A DNA stretch of 50,421 nucleotides, taken from NCBI GenBank assembly GCA_029262775.1, contig JAJCYR010000032.1, positions 1 to 50,421 of the forward strand. Reading direction: 5' to 3'. Position 1 is the first letter of the stretch; each line of letters begins with the position of its first letter. Source of the DNA: Bacteroidota bacterium (lineage in GTDB: Bacteria; Bacteroidota; Rhodothermia; Rhodothermales; UBA10348). A model generated the notes under the pieces. The model searched no databases and was not told where the DNA came from. It saw only the letters and a program-made list of their open reading frames with translations. Below, piece by piece: positions 15,489 to 23,546 of the stretch. The translations under genes and the position numbers were made by a program.

Positions 15489-18011
15489 ATGTTTCGCAAT
15501 TATCTCAACGTTGCGCTGCGTTCGTTCCGCCGCGCCCCCCTGCATACCGCCATTCACGTCACAGGCCTTGCTACGGGCATGGCCGTGTGCATCCTCATTT
15601 TTGCACTGATTCATCACGAATGGCGATTCGACCGGTATCATGAGGCGTCGGACCAGCTGTTCCGGACGTGGCTGGCCTATGAAGCACCCGACGGTACGCC
15701 TGGTGTGCAGGCCATGATGCCGCCGGACTTCACGCCGGAGTTCAAGGAAACCTATCCTGCCATTACGCATGCATCGCGGCTCGTTCAAAATGCCGTAGAC
15801 CTCCACGTGGGCCCGGACATACACCGTACCATGCTGGCAGAAGTCGACCCGGATTTCTTCAGCATGTTCTCGGTCGCTATTGTGGCGGGCAATGCTGGCG
15901 GCGACGATGGCGGCGGCGATGGTGGCGGCGATGGTGGCGGCGATCCGAGGCGCCTGCTGACCTCTCCCGACCAGATCGTCATTTCGCGCACAACCGCTGC
16001 TGCCTGGTTTCCAACCATCGAGAATGCCCTCGGACAGGTGGCGACCATTCGCAGGGGCGACCTGGAGCGTGATTTTGAAGTCGTCGCCATCTACGAGGAC
16101 TTTCCAGCCTGGTCCTCCATTTCGTTCAATGCGGCGATTTCGTTCGAAAACTACGACCCCATCCAGCTCGGGGGAAATAATTGGGGCGGCCGGACGTCGA
16201 CGTATGTGCGCTTGGCTGGCGGCGCCGACCCGGCCGCCCTCGAGCAAGGTTTCCATTCCTTTACCGCCACATTTTTCGGCGAGTACATCGCTAACATGCA
16301 GGAGGCCGGCTATCTGGCCCGTACGGGCACGACCGGAGATATCGTCGGAGGCGCATCGGCGGGCGCACCCTACGCACTCCGGCTCCAACCCCTCGCCGAA
16401 TTGCATCGCACGCCGGATGTCTGGGCGCCATATGAGCAGCCCATCCACAATCCACTGTATTCCTGGATACTGGCCGGTATAGGCCTGGTCATCCTGGGAA
16501 TTGCCTGTATCAATTTCATGACGCTCTCCATTGCCCGTTCCGCCGTCCGGGCTCGGGAAGTCGGCGTGCGCAAGGTACTCGGCGCGGACCGTCGCTCGAT
16601 CATGGGTCAGTACTGGGGCGAGGCGCTGCTTCTGAGCGTGATTTCACTCGGAGCGGGCGTGCTGTTCGCACGCGCTCTTCAGCCCCTCATCGGACAATTG
16701 ACGGGCGTGGAGCTTAACGTCATGGGACTGCCGCCGGGACTGACACTGGCTGGTATTACGCTCCTGGTGCTGTTGGTTGGAGGTGCGGCCGGGGCCTATC
16801 CGGCGGCCGTACTGTCCGGGTTTGAACCGGCACGGGTTCTGAAGGGCGATACGCCCCAATCCGGGCGCGGCTACATGGTACGATCCCTGGTGGTCCTGCA
16901 GTACACGATTTCCATCGGGCTCATGGCAAGCCTCTTCGTCATGCAGGACCAGATTTCTTTTCTCCTGCAGAAAGACCTGGGATTTGACGATGAGCTCGTG
17001 GTGGCCATCGAGGCCCGTCAAGTCGACCCGGCGCGCGCCGACGCCGTCGTGGATGCATTCCGCCAGGAGATCACGCCGAGCGGCACGGTCGACGGCGTGG
17101 CGCGCGCCGGGCAGGCGTTCACGCGTTCGAGCGACCGCAATGGGTGGCGCGACGCCGAGGGCATACAGCGGCAGGCCTACAACTTCGGTGTCAGCTATGA
17201 CTATGTGGATGTGATGGGAATGAACATCGTCTCCGGGCGGAATTTCTCACGGGACTTCCCGGCCGATCCCACCGGATCGGTCCTTGTAAATGAAGCCCTC
17301 GTCCGGGAATTCGGACTGGAAAATCCCGTAGGCAGCACGCTCGACGGCTGGCTGGACTGGATTTACGACACGCCTCCCACGATCATTGGTGTTGTCAGCG
17401 ATTTTAACTTCCAGTCGCTGCACAACGAGGTGCAGCCTGCTGTTATGAATATGCATCCGGACTACTACAATTATCTGGGTGCCATCCTGGTGCGCATCAG
17501 GCCCGGCGATGCTCCGGATGCCCTCGCTGCCATGCAACAGGCGTGGAATACAGTTGTCCCGGGTACGCCCTATGCGTGGGCGTTTGTATCGGACGACATG
17601 GAGGCACTCTACGAGGCCGAGACACGGTGGCAACGCATTATTTCATGGTCTTCGGCTCTTGCACTGCTCATTGCCTGCATGGGCCTCTTTGCCCTCGCAC
17701 TCATGACGGTCACGACCCGTATCCGGGAAATCGGAATCCGCAAGGTGCTCGGCGCCAGTGAGCGCCAGGTCATGGCCCTGTTAAGCCGCGAGTTCGCCCT
17801 GCTGGTCGTACTGTCGTCTCTATTGGCTGCGCCGCTTGCCTGGTTCGCCATGCATACATGGCTGGACAACTTCGCGTACCGCATTGATCTGGGGCCTTTT
17901 CCCTTTGTACTGGCATCCGGCGCGGCGCTCACGGTGGCGATGTTGACCGTCGCCTGGCATGCCCTGTCGGCGGCCCGGATGAATCCTGTAACGTCACTGC
18001 GCAAGGATTGA
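15489..18011 (+). CDS. FtsX/MacB-like ABC transporter permease (Bacteroidota type)
   Basis: Start taken at ATG 15489 because FRNYLNVALRSFRRAPLHTAIHVTGLATGMAVCILIFALIHHEW is the family N-terminus; the ATG at 15423 adds 22 atypical residues. Layout: TM1 near residue 25, a large periplasmic MacB_PCD-like domain, three TM helices of the first FtsX domain (about residues 320-430, with REVGVRKVLGADR), TM5, a second periplasmic domain, and a final FtsX triple (REIGIRKVLGASERQ). No cognate ATPase is adjacent. Such 800-residue permeases export or remodel envelope substrates with a separate LolD-like ATPase. It carries a Gly/Asp tandem repeat at residues 137-152. Confidence 0.9.
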   Translation: MFRNYLNVALRSFRRAPLHTAIHVTGLATGMAVCILIFALIHHEWRFDRYHEASDQLFRTWLAYEAPDGTPGVQAMMPPDFTPEFKETYPAITHASRLVQNAVDLHVGPDIHRTMLAEVDPDFFSMFSVAIVAGNAGGDDGGGDGGGDGGGDPRRLLTSPDQIVISRTTAAAWFPTIENALGQVATIRRGDLERDFEVVAIYEDFPAWSSISFNAAISFENYDPIQLGGNNWGGRTSTYVRLAGGADPAALEQGFHSFTATFFGEYIANMQEAGYLARTGTTGDIVGGASAGAPYALRLQPLAELHRTPDVWAPYEQPIHNPLYSWILAGIGLVILGIACINFMTLSIARSAVRAREVGVRKVLGADRRSIMGQYWGEALLLSVISLGAGVLFARALQPLIGQLTGVELNVMGLPPGLTLAGITLLVLLVGGAAGAYPAAVLSGFEPARVLKGDTPQSGRGYMVRSLVVLQYTISIGLMASLFVMQDQISFLLQKDLGFDDELVVAIEARQVDPARADAVVDAFRQEITPSGTVDGVARAGQAFTRSSDRNGWRDAEGIQRQAYNFGVSYDYVDVMGMNIVSGRNFSRDFPADPTGSVLVNEALVREFGLENPVGSTLDGWLDWIYDTPPTIIGVVSDFNFQSLHNEVQPAVMNMHPDYYNYLGAILVRIRPGDAPDALAAMQQAWNTVVPGTPYAWAFVSDDMEALYEAETRWQRIISWSSALALLIACMGLFALALMTVTTRIREIGIRKVLGASERQVMALLSREFALLVVLSSLLAAPLAWFAMHTWLDNFAYRIDLGPFPFVLASGAALTVAMLTVAWHALSAARMNPVTSLRKD
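15897..15944 (+). repeat. in-frame 12-nt tandem repeat (GGCGGCGATGGT) in the permease gene
   Basis: The codons give GGDDGGGDGGGDGGGD. Two exact GGCGGCGATGGT units plus a partial one are preceded by degenerate units. All units are multiples of three, so copy changes keep the frame. It lies in the first periplasmic domain. Confidence 0.85.
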
Positions 18012-18093
18012 ACGAATGAAAGGTCGGGGCGTTTACGAGCGCGATTTCCCGACTGTTTGCCCACCAACCATTCCCGATTTCTCACTATTTACC

Positions 18094-18771
18094 ATGCGTA
18101 TCCAAAACGTACTTCTCCGCTCCGCCGTCCTGTCGCTACTCGTCCTTTTCACCGGCTGCGAATCGTCCAGCAACACCATGAAGGGAGCCGGTGTCGGCGC
18201 GGGTGCCGGTGCCGTAATCGGGGGCATCATTGGGAGCAACAGCGACAACACGGCCAAGGGCGTACTGATCGGCTCAGCCATCGGTGGTGCGGCAGGTGCC
18301 ATCATCGGTGCCCAGATGGACAAGCAGGCCGAGGAGCTGGATCAGGAGTTGGAAAATGCGACCGTCGAACGCGTCGGCGAAGGCATCCAGATCACGTTTG
18401 ACTCCGCCATTCTTTTCAGCGTCGATTCGTCCGAGTTGTCAACCGGTGCGCGCCGATCGCTCGCAGACCTTGCGGCCAGCCTGCAATCGTACCCGAACAC
18501 CAACGTGTTGATTGTTGGACACACGGACGACACGGGCGCGGCTGAATACAACCAGTCACTGTCCGAACGCAGGGCATCGGCCGCAGCGGCGGCGCTGGCA
18601 GATTTCGGCATACCGCGTACGCGCCTGTCCATCAATGGCTTTGGCGAGACGCAGCCCATCGCTGACAACGCGACGCCGAGTGGTCGCCAGCAGAACCGCC
18701 GTGTTGAAGTCGCCATCTTTGCGTCCGACGAATACCGGCAGTCGCTGGAACAACAAGGTGGCGGCCGGTAG
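18094..18771 (+). CDS. OmpA-family lipoprotein with glycine-zipper domain
   Basis: Start at ATG 18094 (upstream in-frame starts add non-signal residues). Lipobox LFTGC gives Cys22. Residues about 30-75 form a glycine-zipper (GAGVGAGAGAVIGGIIGS ... GSAIGGAAGAIIGAQMDKQ), a membrane-inserting repeat. The C-terminal OmpA domain carries peptidoglycan-binding residues (NVLIVGHTDDTGAAEYNQSLSERRA ... GFGETQPIADN...GRQQNRRVEV). The role is outer-membrane to cell-wall tethering. It lies 82 bp after the permease on the same strand. Confidence 0.93.
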   Translation: MRIQNVLLRSAVLSLLVLFTGCESSSNTMKGAGVGAGAGAVIGGIIGSNSDNTAKGVLIGSAIGGAAGAIIGAQMDKQAEELDQELENATVERVGEGIQITFDSAILFSVDSSELSTGARRSLADLAASLQSYPNTNVLIVGHTDDTGAAEYNQSLSERRASAAAAALADFGIPRTRLSINGFGETQPIADNATPSGRQQNRRVEVAIFASDEYRQSLEQQGGGR

Positions 18772-18868
18772 GACGCCGTGACCCACGCGCTTCGCCGCGG
18801 CGCATCTGCTCTTCGCCAACGCCATTGCTCTCGCTCATCGGGGGGCCGTTGAATCTGGTATCTCTCTG

Positions 18869-19894
18869 TCATGGATGCCGCCGTTGTGCCCGCCACAGGC
18901 GGCCCCTGTCGGTCAGTCGGTATTTCTGCAGGCGGCTGTTGGGCTTGTTTGGAATGGTCATCTCGATCAGGCCATCGGCCAGAGCCGGTCTGAGATAGCG
19001 CTCGCGGAAGGATTTGCGGTCCGACAGGTCCAGGATGGCCTGCAATGCCTCGCGACCCATCTCGCCCTCGATTACCGCCAGCAACTCGCCGACTTGGGGG
19101 CTGACTTGGGGGTTGACTTGGGGGGCGGAGGTAGTCACGGTCGCTGAAATCATTCGCAGCATGAAGGCGATAAAGGGCGCGGAGTCCGTCTCGCGGGTGC
19201 TCTCCTGGATGGCCTCGTAATACTCGGCCTGGTGCTCGAAGATCAGGCTTTCCACCGGGATGTCGGCGAACAGGGGATTCCAGCGGGCCAAAATCAGGCT
19301 CTGCCACAGCCTACCCATGCGGCCGTTGCCGTCGGCAAAGGGATGGATGAATTCAAACTCGTAGTGAAAAACCGAACTGGCAATGAGCGGGTGTGCGTTG
19401 GTAGCAGCCAACCAGCCAAACAGATCGGCCATCAAATGAGGCACCTGGTGGGCGGATGGGGCCATATGGATCACCTGCCGGCCCGCCATCACCCCCACGC
19501 CGCCGCGCCGGTAGATACCAGCATCGTCGATCAGGCTGGACATCAGAATCCGGTGCGCCTCCAGCAGATCCTTTTCCGCCGCGGGCTTATAGGTGTCAAA
19601 CCGCTCGTAGGCGCTCAGGGCGTTTTTCACCTCCCGCACCTCGCGGGGCGAGGCTATTACCCGTTTCCCATCCAGAATCGCGGTGATCTGCGCCTCCGTC
19701 AAGGTGTTCCCCTCGATGGCCAACGAGCCGAAAATGGTGCGGATGCGATTGATGCGCCTAAGTCGCAACGCTCTCGCTCGGTCGGTGAGAACGGTCAGCC
19801 GCCCAATGGCCTCGCTGATCGCGGCGACCCGGTTCAGGATCTCCGGGGTGATGGTGTAGGGCGGCTGGTAATTGGAGTTGGAGGACGTGTTCAT
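18869..19894 (-). CDS. Fic-family protein, class II with N-terminal inhibitory motif
   Basis: The Fic motif HPFADGNGRMGR has catalytic His184 and the anion-hole residues intact, so AMP (or other NMP) transfer to a protein hydroxyl is expected. The inhibitory helix motif S-x-x-x-E-G is present in the N-terminal part (SLAIEGN; Ser57, Glu61), which marks class II auto-inhibited Fics. A flap (VIHMAPSAHQVP) precedes the core. A linker with PQVNPQVSPQV leads to a C-terminal winged-helix-like domain (LTDRGRLWRAQRRHP). No small antitoxin gene is adjacent, as expected for class II. It lies on the 3' side of tmRNA, a common insertion site. Confidence 0.93.
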   Translation of the reverse strand: MNTSSNSNYQPPYTITPEILNRVAAISEAIGRLTVLTDRARALRLRRINRIRTIFGSLAIEGNTLTEAQITAILDGKRVIASPREVREVKNALSAYERFDTYKPAAEKDLLEAHRILMSSLIDDAGIYRRGGVGVMAGRQVIHMAPSAHQVPHLMADLFGWLAATNAHPLIASSVFHYEFEFIHPFADGNGRMGRLWQSLILARWNPLFADIPVESLIFEHQAEYYEAIQESTRETDSAPFIAFMLRMISATVTTSAPQVNPQVSPQVGELLAVIEGEMGREALQAILDLSDRKSFRERYLRPALADGLIEMTIPNKPNSRLQKYRLTDRGRLWRAQRRHP

Positions 19895-20050
19895 AGCGCA
19901 ACCGCTGAAGTGGTCCTATAAGACTGGACAGGTGCGTTCGGGGTTCTGCGGCCCTTCGAACTGTGCCCAAAAGGCTGTCCGGCCGCACCGACCCGCTGCG
20001 CGTGCGACGAAAGTCGCGGACAATGCGTAGAAAAACAAAAAATGTGTAGA

Positions 20051-20098
20051 AAAACAAAACCCGCCACCCTGGAGGAATGACTCCAGAGAGACGGGTTT
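20051..20098 (-). terminator. terminator of tmRNA
   Basis: On the minus strand, AAACCCG (20098-20092) pairs with CGGGTTT (20063-20057) around an inner CTGGAG/CTCCAG hairpin, followed by TGTTTTT. It lies 36 bp after the tmRNA 3' end. Confidence 0.8.
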
Positions 20099-20133
20099 GG
20101 CATGTTGGCCATGGCCTTGATGCCCATGGTAAA

Positions 20134-20496
20134 TGGTGGAGATGCCGGGAGTCGAACCCGGGTCCGAATGGTCAAACAGGTAGGCGTCTACGTGTGTAGC
20201 CTGCCTATTGTATTTCGCACAGCGCCATGCCGGCTGGCAGGGCCAACACTGTGCTGAGACTGATAGAATTTCACCTACAGGTATTCGGCCAGCATCCTGC
20301 AGACTATCTCATCTAATCGTTGCTCCAGCGGGGGCCGATGAGCCTACACCCCGTGGAACAGACAGCGGACTTAAGCCGCCATCGCAAATGCGTAATCGTT
20401 CGCAGTTGCAGTGTTTTTGGCAAGTTTTACGAGCATACCAAAAAGCTCGACACGCAGCCATCTGCGCAATCCACCCGTCGAAGCCGTGTCATCCCC
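20134..20496 (-). ncRNA. ssrA: transfer-messenger RNA (tmRNA)
   Basis: Rescues stalled ribosomes. On the minus strand the 5' end is GGGGATGACACGGCTTCGACGGG and the 3' end GGACCCGGGTTCGACTCCCGG followed by CATCTCCACCA, giving the tRNA-like domain with acceptor GGGGATG/CATCTCC, T-arm and encoded CCA. Length 363 nt. The tag frame ends at TAA (20373-20371) and reads ...AKNTATANDYAFAMAA; the resume codon is uncertain (GCC or a later GCA). The ending AFAMAA differs from the frequent ALAA. The 5' end is 18 bp from a 27-nt dispersed repeat. Confidence 0.95.
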
Positions 20497-20514
20497 AATA
20501 TGTCGAAGAACTTA

Positions 20515-20541
20515 TGAAGGCTGTTGATGAACCAGCGTGCG
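20515..20541 (+). repeat. dispersed 27-nt repeat, copy 1 (upstream of tmRNA)
   Basis: TGAAGGCTGTTGATGAACCA plus GCGTGCG is identical to 50066-50092. It lies just upstream of the tmRNA 5' end, where the tmRNA promoter should be, and after the lipoprotein gene 20579-21160. No clear -35/-10 pair was found in this stretch. Confidence 0.85.
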
Positions 20542-20578
20542 TCCTTGTACGCCGTAGACCCCACACCATGTTTCCGAC

Positions 20579-21160
20579 TTATCTTTTCAGGGCCGCCGCG
20601 TCGCGCGCCTGCGCAAAGCCGGCAAACTTGAGGCCCTGCTCCTCGAACGGATCCTGAATGTCTTTCATGATGGAGCGGGCGAGCGAGCCGCGCAGGTACC
20701 CGATCTGGCGGCTTCGGTCGTTGAAAAACACGCGGTAGGGATGCACCATGACGCGCACGTAGTGCCCTCCGATAGGGACGACTTCGAGGTGTACCTGTAC
20801 ATTGTATATACCCCACCTGCGGTACGTTCGCGGCTCCGTTTCTATCGTATTCTCGGTGACGCCCTCCGACACCGGCCATTCGGCTTCCTGGAACCCGGCC
20901 CTGATCCTGTCCAGAATCGCTTCCTCCGACAGCAATACCTTTCCGGCCGTAGCGGTTCCATCAGTAGCGGTTCCATCAGTAGCGGTTCCGGCTGCGTCGG
21001 CCTGAACTTCAAAATCACGGTACAGCGGGGTCATGGTGGGAGAGCACCCCACCCAGAACACCGAAACCACCAGCAACACCAACGCCAAACGCACGCGCGC
21101 CTTCCAGTACAGGTCGCCAACACCGGGATGTCCCATAAAATCACTCGTTCGCATCGTCAC
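20579..21160 (-). CDS. hypothetical lipoprotein with GTATD tandem repeat
   Basis: The N-terminal signal ends in VFWVGC, so it is probably lipid-anchored. A 15-nt tandem repeat encodes GTATDGTATDGTATAG near the start of the mature protein, forming a flexible linker. The conserved-looking remainder (ILDRIRAGFQEAEWPV ... VQVHLEVVPIGGHYVRVMVHPYRVFFNDRSRQIGYLRGSLARSIMKDIQ) looks like a compact alpha/beta domain. No known family was recognised. Several ATGs (residues 1, 3, 9) could start it. It is upstream of tmRNA on the same strand. Confidence 0.75.
   Translation of the reverse strand: MTMRTSDFMGHPGVGDLYWKARVRLALVLLVVSVFWVGCSPTMTPLYRDFEVQADAAGTATDGTATDGTATAGKVLLSEEAILDRIRAGFQEAEWPVSEGVTENTIETEPRTYRRWGIYNVQVHLEVVPIGGHYVRVMVHPYRVFFNDRSRQIGYLRGSLARSIMKDIQDPFEEQGLKFAGFAQARDAAALKR
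20949..20990 (-). repeat. 15-nt tandem repeat in the lipoprotein gene
   Basis: Plus-strand unit GTAGCGGTTCCATCA occurs twice exactly, with a third partial copy. Five codons per unit keep the frame, so it can vary in number without breaking the gene. Confidence 0.85.
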
Positions 21161-21246
21161 TACAGTATACTGTCACTCCGACGCCCGCACCAACCAAGGC
21201 TGTCCCAACCCGCGAATCGGGAGCCTGAAATGCCGTCCTGCGCCGC

Positions 21247-22053
21247 TCAGCTGGCGAGCGCCTGCTTGTCTTCCGATGCCGCCCGGTTCAGGAAATCGAT
21301 CAGCAGTTCATTGAAGCGCTCCGGCTGCTCCTGCATGGGCACGTGCCCACACTCATCCAGGAAATGCAATTCCGACCGGGGAATGCCCTCGTAGAAAGTG
21401 CGGGCAACATCGGGTGGCGTAATCAGGTCCTGGCTTCCCCATACCAGCAGCGTCGGCGCATGCACCCGATCCAGATCCGCCTTCACCGAACCCTTGTCCA
21501 CCGAGCGGGCAAATTGAATCAGCCGGACCGCCTTCTCGCGGTTGTTGATGATCTCGATGATGTCATCGAGGAGTTCATCGGTCACGTGCGATGGGTCATA
21601 AAACGTTTTCTCGACGCGGGGCCGGAGATAGTTTTTGTCCTTGCGCCGCATGATGGATGACGACATTTCCACTTCATAGATCCCCGATGCGCCCGTCAGG
21701 ACCAGGGCGCGGACGTGCTCCGGATGGTGAATGGCGTACAACACCGCCAGATGACCCCCGAGCGAGTTGCCGGCCATGAACACTTCCTGCAACCCTTGTG
21801 CACCGAGGAATTCATCCACAAAAATGACCAATCCCTCCAGATTTGCTGCCCTGAGCGGCATGGTGTATACGGGCAGAATGGGACAGAGTACCCGATAGCC
21901 AGCCTCTGCCACGGCTGGGATGGTCGTCTCCCAATTGCTGATGTCGCCCATCATGCCGTGCAGGAAGATGACCGGTACGCCACCATGTTCAGCGCCAGCT
22001 TCAGCCCACGTAAGGCCGTCCCGCTCTATGATCTCGTAAGGGGCAGAATCCAT
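21247..22053 (-). CDS. alpha/beta hydrolase
   Basis: Start at 22053 (MDSAPYEIIERDGLTWAEAG); the upstream in-frame start at 22119 adds residues not seen in the family. Oxyanion motif HGMMGD, nucleophile elbow GNSLGG, acid Asp in WGSQDLITPP and His in DECGHVPMQEQPERF form a complete triad. It is cytoplasmic with no signal peptide. The substrate is unknown; resemblance to MenH/meta-cleavage hydrolases is only at family level. It is divergent from the COX24-like gene. Confidence 0.9.
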   Translation of the reverse strand: MDSAPYEIIERDGLTWAEAGAEHGGVPVIFLHGMMGDISNWETTIPAVAEAGYRVLCPILPVYTMPLRAANLEGLVIFVDEFLGAQGLQEVFMAGNSLGGHLAVLYAIHHPEHVRALVLTGASGIYEVEMSSSIMRRKDKNYLRPRVEKTFYDPSHVTDELLDDIIEIINNREKAVRLIQFARSVDKGSVKADLDRVHAPTLLVWGSQDLITPPDVARTFYEGIPRSELHFLDECGHVPMQEQPERFNELLIDFLNRAASEDKQALAS

Positions 22054-22163
22054 TGTCGATAAGGTAGGTGGGGCACTTAATTTAACGGCGAGAGATAACA
22101 ATAGGGAATTACATCCCAATCATTTCTTCAAGATGACTGAAGAACTCCTGACAGCCCGCAACG

Positions 22164-22192
22164 TTGCACTCCATGTCAGGAAGCCGTATTTT
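22164..22192 (+). promoter_or_regulatory. putative sigma70-type promoter for the COX24-like/ytxH genes
   Basis: TTGCAC (22164-22169), 17-nt spacer, TATTTT (22187-22192). Transcription would begin near 22199, about 35 nt before the ATG at 22234. Confidence 0.45.
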
Positions 22193-22233
22193 GGCGGTCT
22201 TCCCCTGTTTAACTGCTCTCAGAGAGAAATAGC

Positions 22234-22326
22234 ATGCCCTGCGGTAGAAAAAGAAAGCGCCATAAGATTGCCACGCACAAGCGCAAAAAGCGCCTGCGCA
22301 AGAATCGCCACAAGAAGAAGAAGTAA
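22234..22326 (+). CDS. AURKAIP1/COX24 (mS38-like) domain small basic protein
   Basis: A 30-residue protein beginning MPCGRKRKRHKIATHKRKKR and ending LRKNRHKKKK. The core 'KRKRhKi..HKRKKRLRKNRHKKK' matches the AURKAIP1/COX24 domain proteins of Bacteroidota, homologous to mitochondrial ribosomal protein mS38. It is expected to be a small rRNA-binding ribosomal protein. The ATG is preceded by AGAGAGAAATAGC, a purine-rich stretch. It lies 12 bp before ytxH. Gene finders often miss it because of its size. Confidence 0.88.
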   Translation: MPCGRKRKRHKIATHKRKKRLRKNRHKKKK

Positions 22327-22338
22327 CGCCTCGTTCGC

Positions 22339-22659
22339 ATGAAAGACTCCTGGTCAAACTCGGCACGCTCCGGTATTTGGGGCCTCCTGTTGGGCAGCGC
22401 CGTCGGCTTCCTGATGGGCATCCTTGTCGCCCCACAGGAGGGTAAACGGGTGCGCCGCAAGGTTGCATACCAACTCGACCACTTGGGCGACAAAGTTGCT
22501 GGCTTGGTTGAGAGTGCTCTTGCGGATTCGGACGAAGGCAGCCCGGCCCGCAAAGCGGCCAACGACCTGGTCAAAGACGCCAAGGAGAAGGCTGACGTTA
22601 TCCGAAATGACATCGACGCGCTGCTCGGAGAAATGCGTCAGCAGCGTCCCGATTCCTGA
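22339..22659 (+). CDS. YtxH domain-containing protein
   Basis: Residues 10-35 (GIWGLLLGSAVGFLMGILVAPQEGKRVRRKV) are the YtxH signature: one glycine-rich membrane helix followed by AP..GK..R. The rest is a charged amphipathic helix (KAANDLVKDAKEKADVIRNDIDALLGEM). It is a small inner-membrane-anchored protein associated with general stress in other bacteria; its molecular role is unknown. It sits between the COX24-like gene and yaaA with short gaps. Confidence 0.85.
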   Translation: MKDSWSNSARSGIWGLLLGSAVGFLMGILVAPQEGKRVRRKVAYQLDHLGDKVAGLVESALADSDEGSPARKAANDLVKDAKEKADVIRNDIDALLGEMRQQRPDS

Positions 22660-22674
22660 TCCGGCCAGCCATTC

Positions 22675-23490
22675 ATGCCCAGATTCGCCATTCTACTCCC
22701 ACCTGCTGAAGGGAAGCAGGAAGGGGGTAACCCGTTCGCCCCGGACATGTTCGACTATCGTTCGTCGAGCACGTTCAACTACTTCAAGAACCTCAATCCC
22801 CGTCGCCGGGAAATCATTGACGCCCTGCACAGCGTCCTGGATGGCACCACCGAAGAACTGGAGGCGCTTTTCGGCGTCAAGGGCGACACGCTCCAGGAGG
22901 CGATTGAGATCAACCGCAATATTCTCAAGGCCCCATTGATTTCTGCGCTGGACCGCTACAGTCCCGGCGTCATGTATCAGGCCATGGATTTTGCAGGCCT
23001 CCCGACCGGAGCCCAGCGTCGTCTGCTTGAAGAAGGTATCATATTCTCCGGGCTGTTCGGTCTGTTGCGTCCAGATGACCTCATACCGAACTATCGCCTG
23101 AAAATGGATGCCACGCTCCCCGGCGTCGGCAAAGTCTCGAGGTACTGGCGGGAGTCCCTGTCCGAAGCCCTGAATGAAGCGCTCACTGGCAGATTCGTGT
23201 GGAATCTCCTCTCCGGCCTCCACGAGGCTGCCTGGGACGACGCGCACACCTACGAAGCCATGGTCACGACCCGGTTCATGCGCAAAAAATCAGGCGAACT
23301 GACGCCCGTCACACACGGCATCAAACCACTCCGCGGCAAGATGGTCAACTTCATCGTCCGTGAAACCGTGGAGGACCTCGAACCACTCCTCGAGTGGAAG
23401 CATCCGGACGGGTACGTGTACGACGAAAAGCTCTCCACCTTCAACGAGGAAACGCGCACGCATGAAATCGTGCTCGTTCGCAAGGGGTGA
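22675..23490 (+). CDS. yaaA: YaaA family (DUF328) peroxide-stress protein
   Basis: MPRFAILLPPAEGKQEGG matches the YaaA start (usually LL.P.K/EGK). The central IIFSGLFGLLRPDDLIPNYRLKMDATLPG is the family signature (SGLYG.LRP.D.I..YRLEM). YaaA lowers free intracellular iron and DNA damage during peroxide stress in E. coli. A length of 271 aa is slightly above the usual 250-260. It is preceded by ytxH by 15 bp, so a stress-related run is plausible. Confidence 0.9.
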   Translation: MPRFAILLPPAEGKQEGGNPFAPDMFDYRSSSTFNYFKNLNPRRREIIDALHSVLDGTTEELEALFGVKGDTLQEAIEINRNILKAPLISALDRYSPGVMYQAMDFAGLPTGAQRRLLEEGIIFSGLFGLLRPDDLIPNYRLKMDATLPGVGKVSRYWRESLSEALNEALTGRFVWNLLSGLHEAAWDDAHTYEAMVTTRFMRKKSGELTPVTHGIKPLRGKMVNFIVRETVEDLEPLLEWKHPDGYVYDEKLSTFNEETRTHEIVLVRKG

Positions 23491-23546
23491 AGAAATCGGT
23501 CATCATCGTCGAAGGCATCCTGTGCCTCGCCGTGCAGATGGTGCTC

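Noticed and set aside
15897-15944. CRISPR-like repeat
   Set aside because: The 12-nt units are contiguous and in frame with no spacers, so this is a coding tandem repeat. No array was seen anywhere in the window.
15456-16448. 330-codon minus-strand frame inside the permease gene
   Set aside because: Antisense to a well-recognised gene, a typical long shadow in GC-rich DNA. The same applies to long antisense frames at 3995-4795, 38545-39888 and 45306-46370.
22133-22342. Plus-strand 69-codon frame
   Set aside because: It is a frame overlapping the promoter and the COX24-like gene, which has the recognisable protein.
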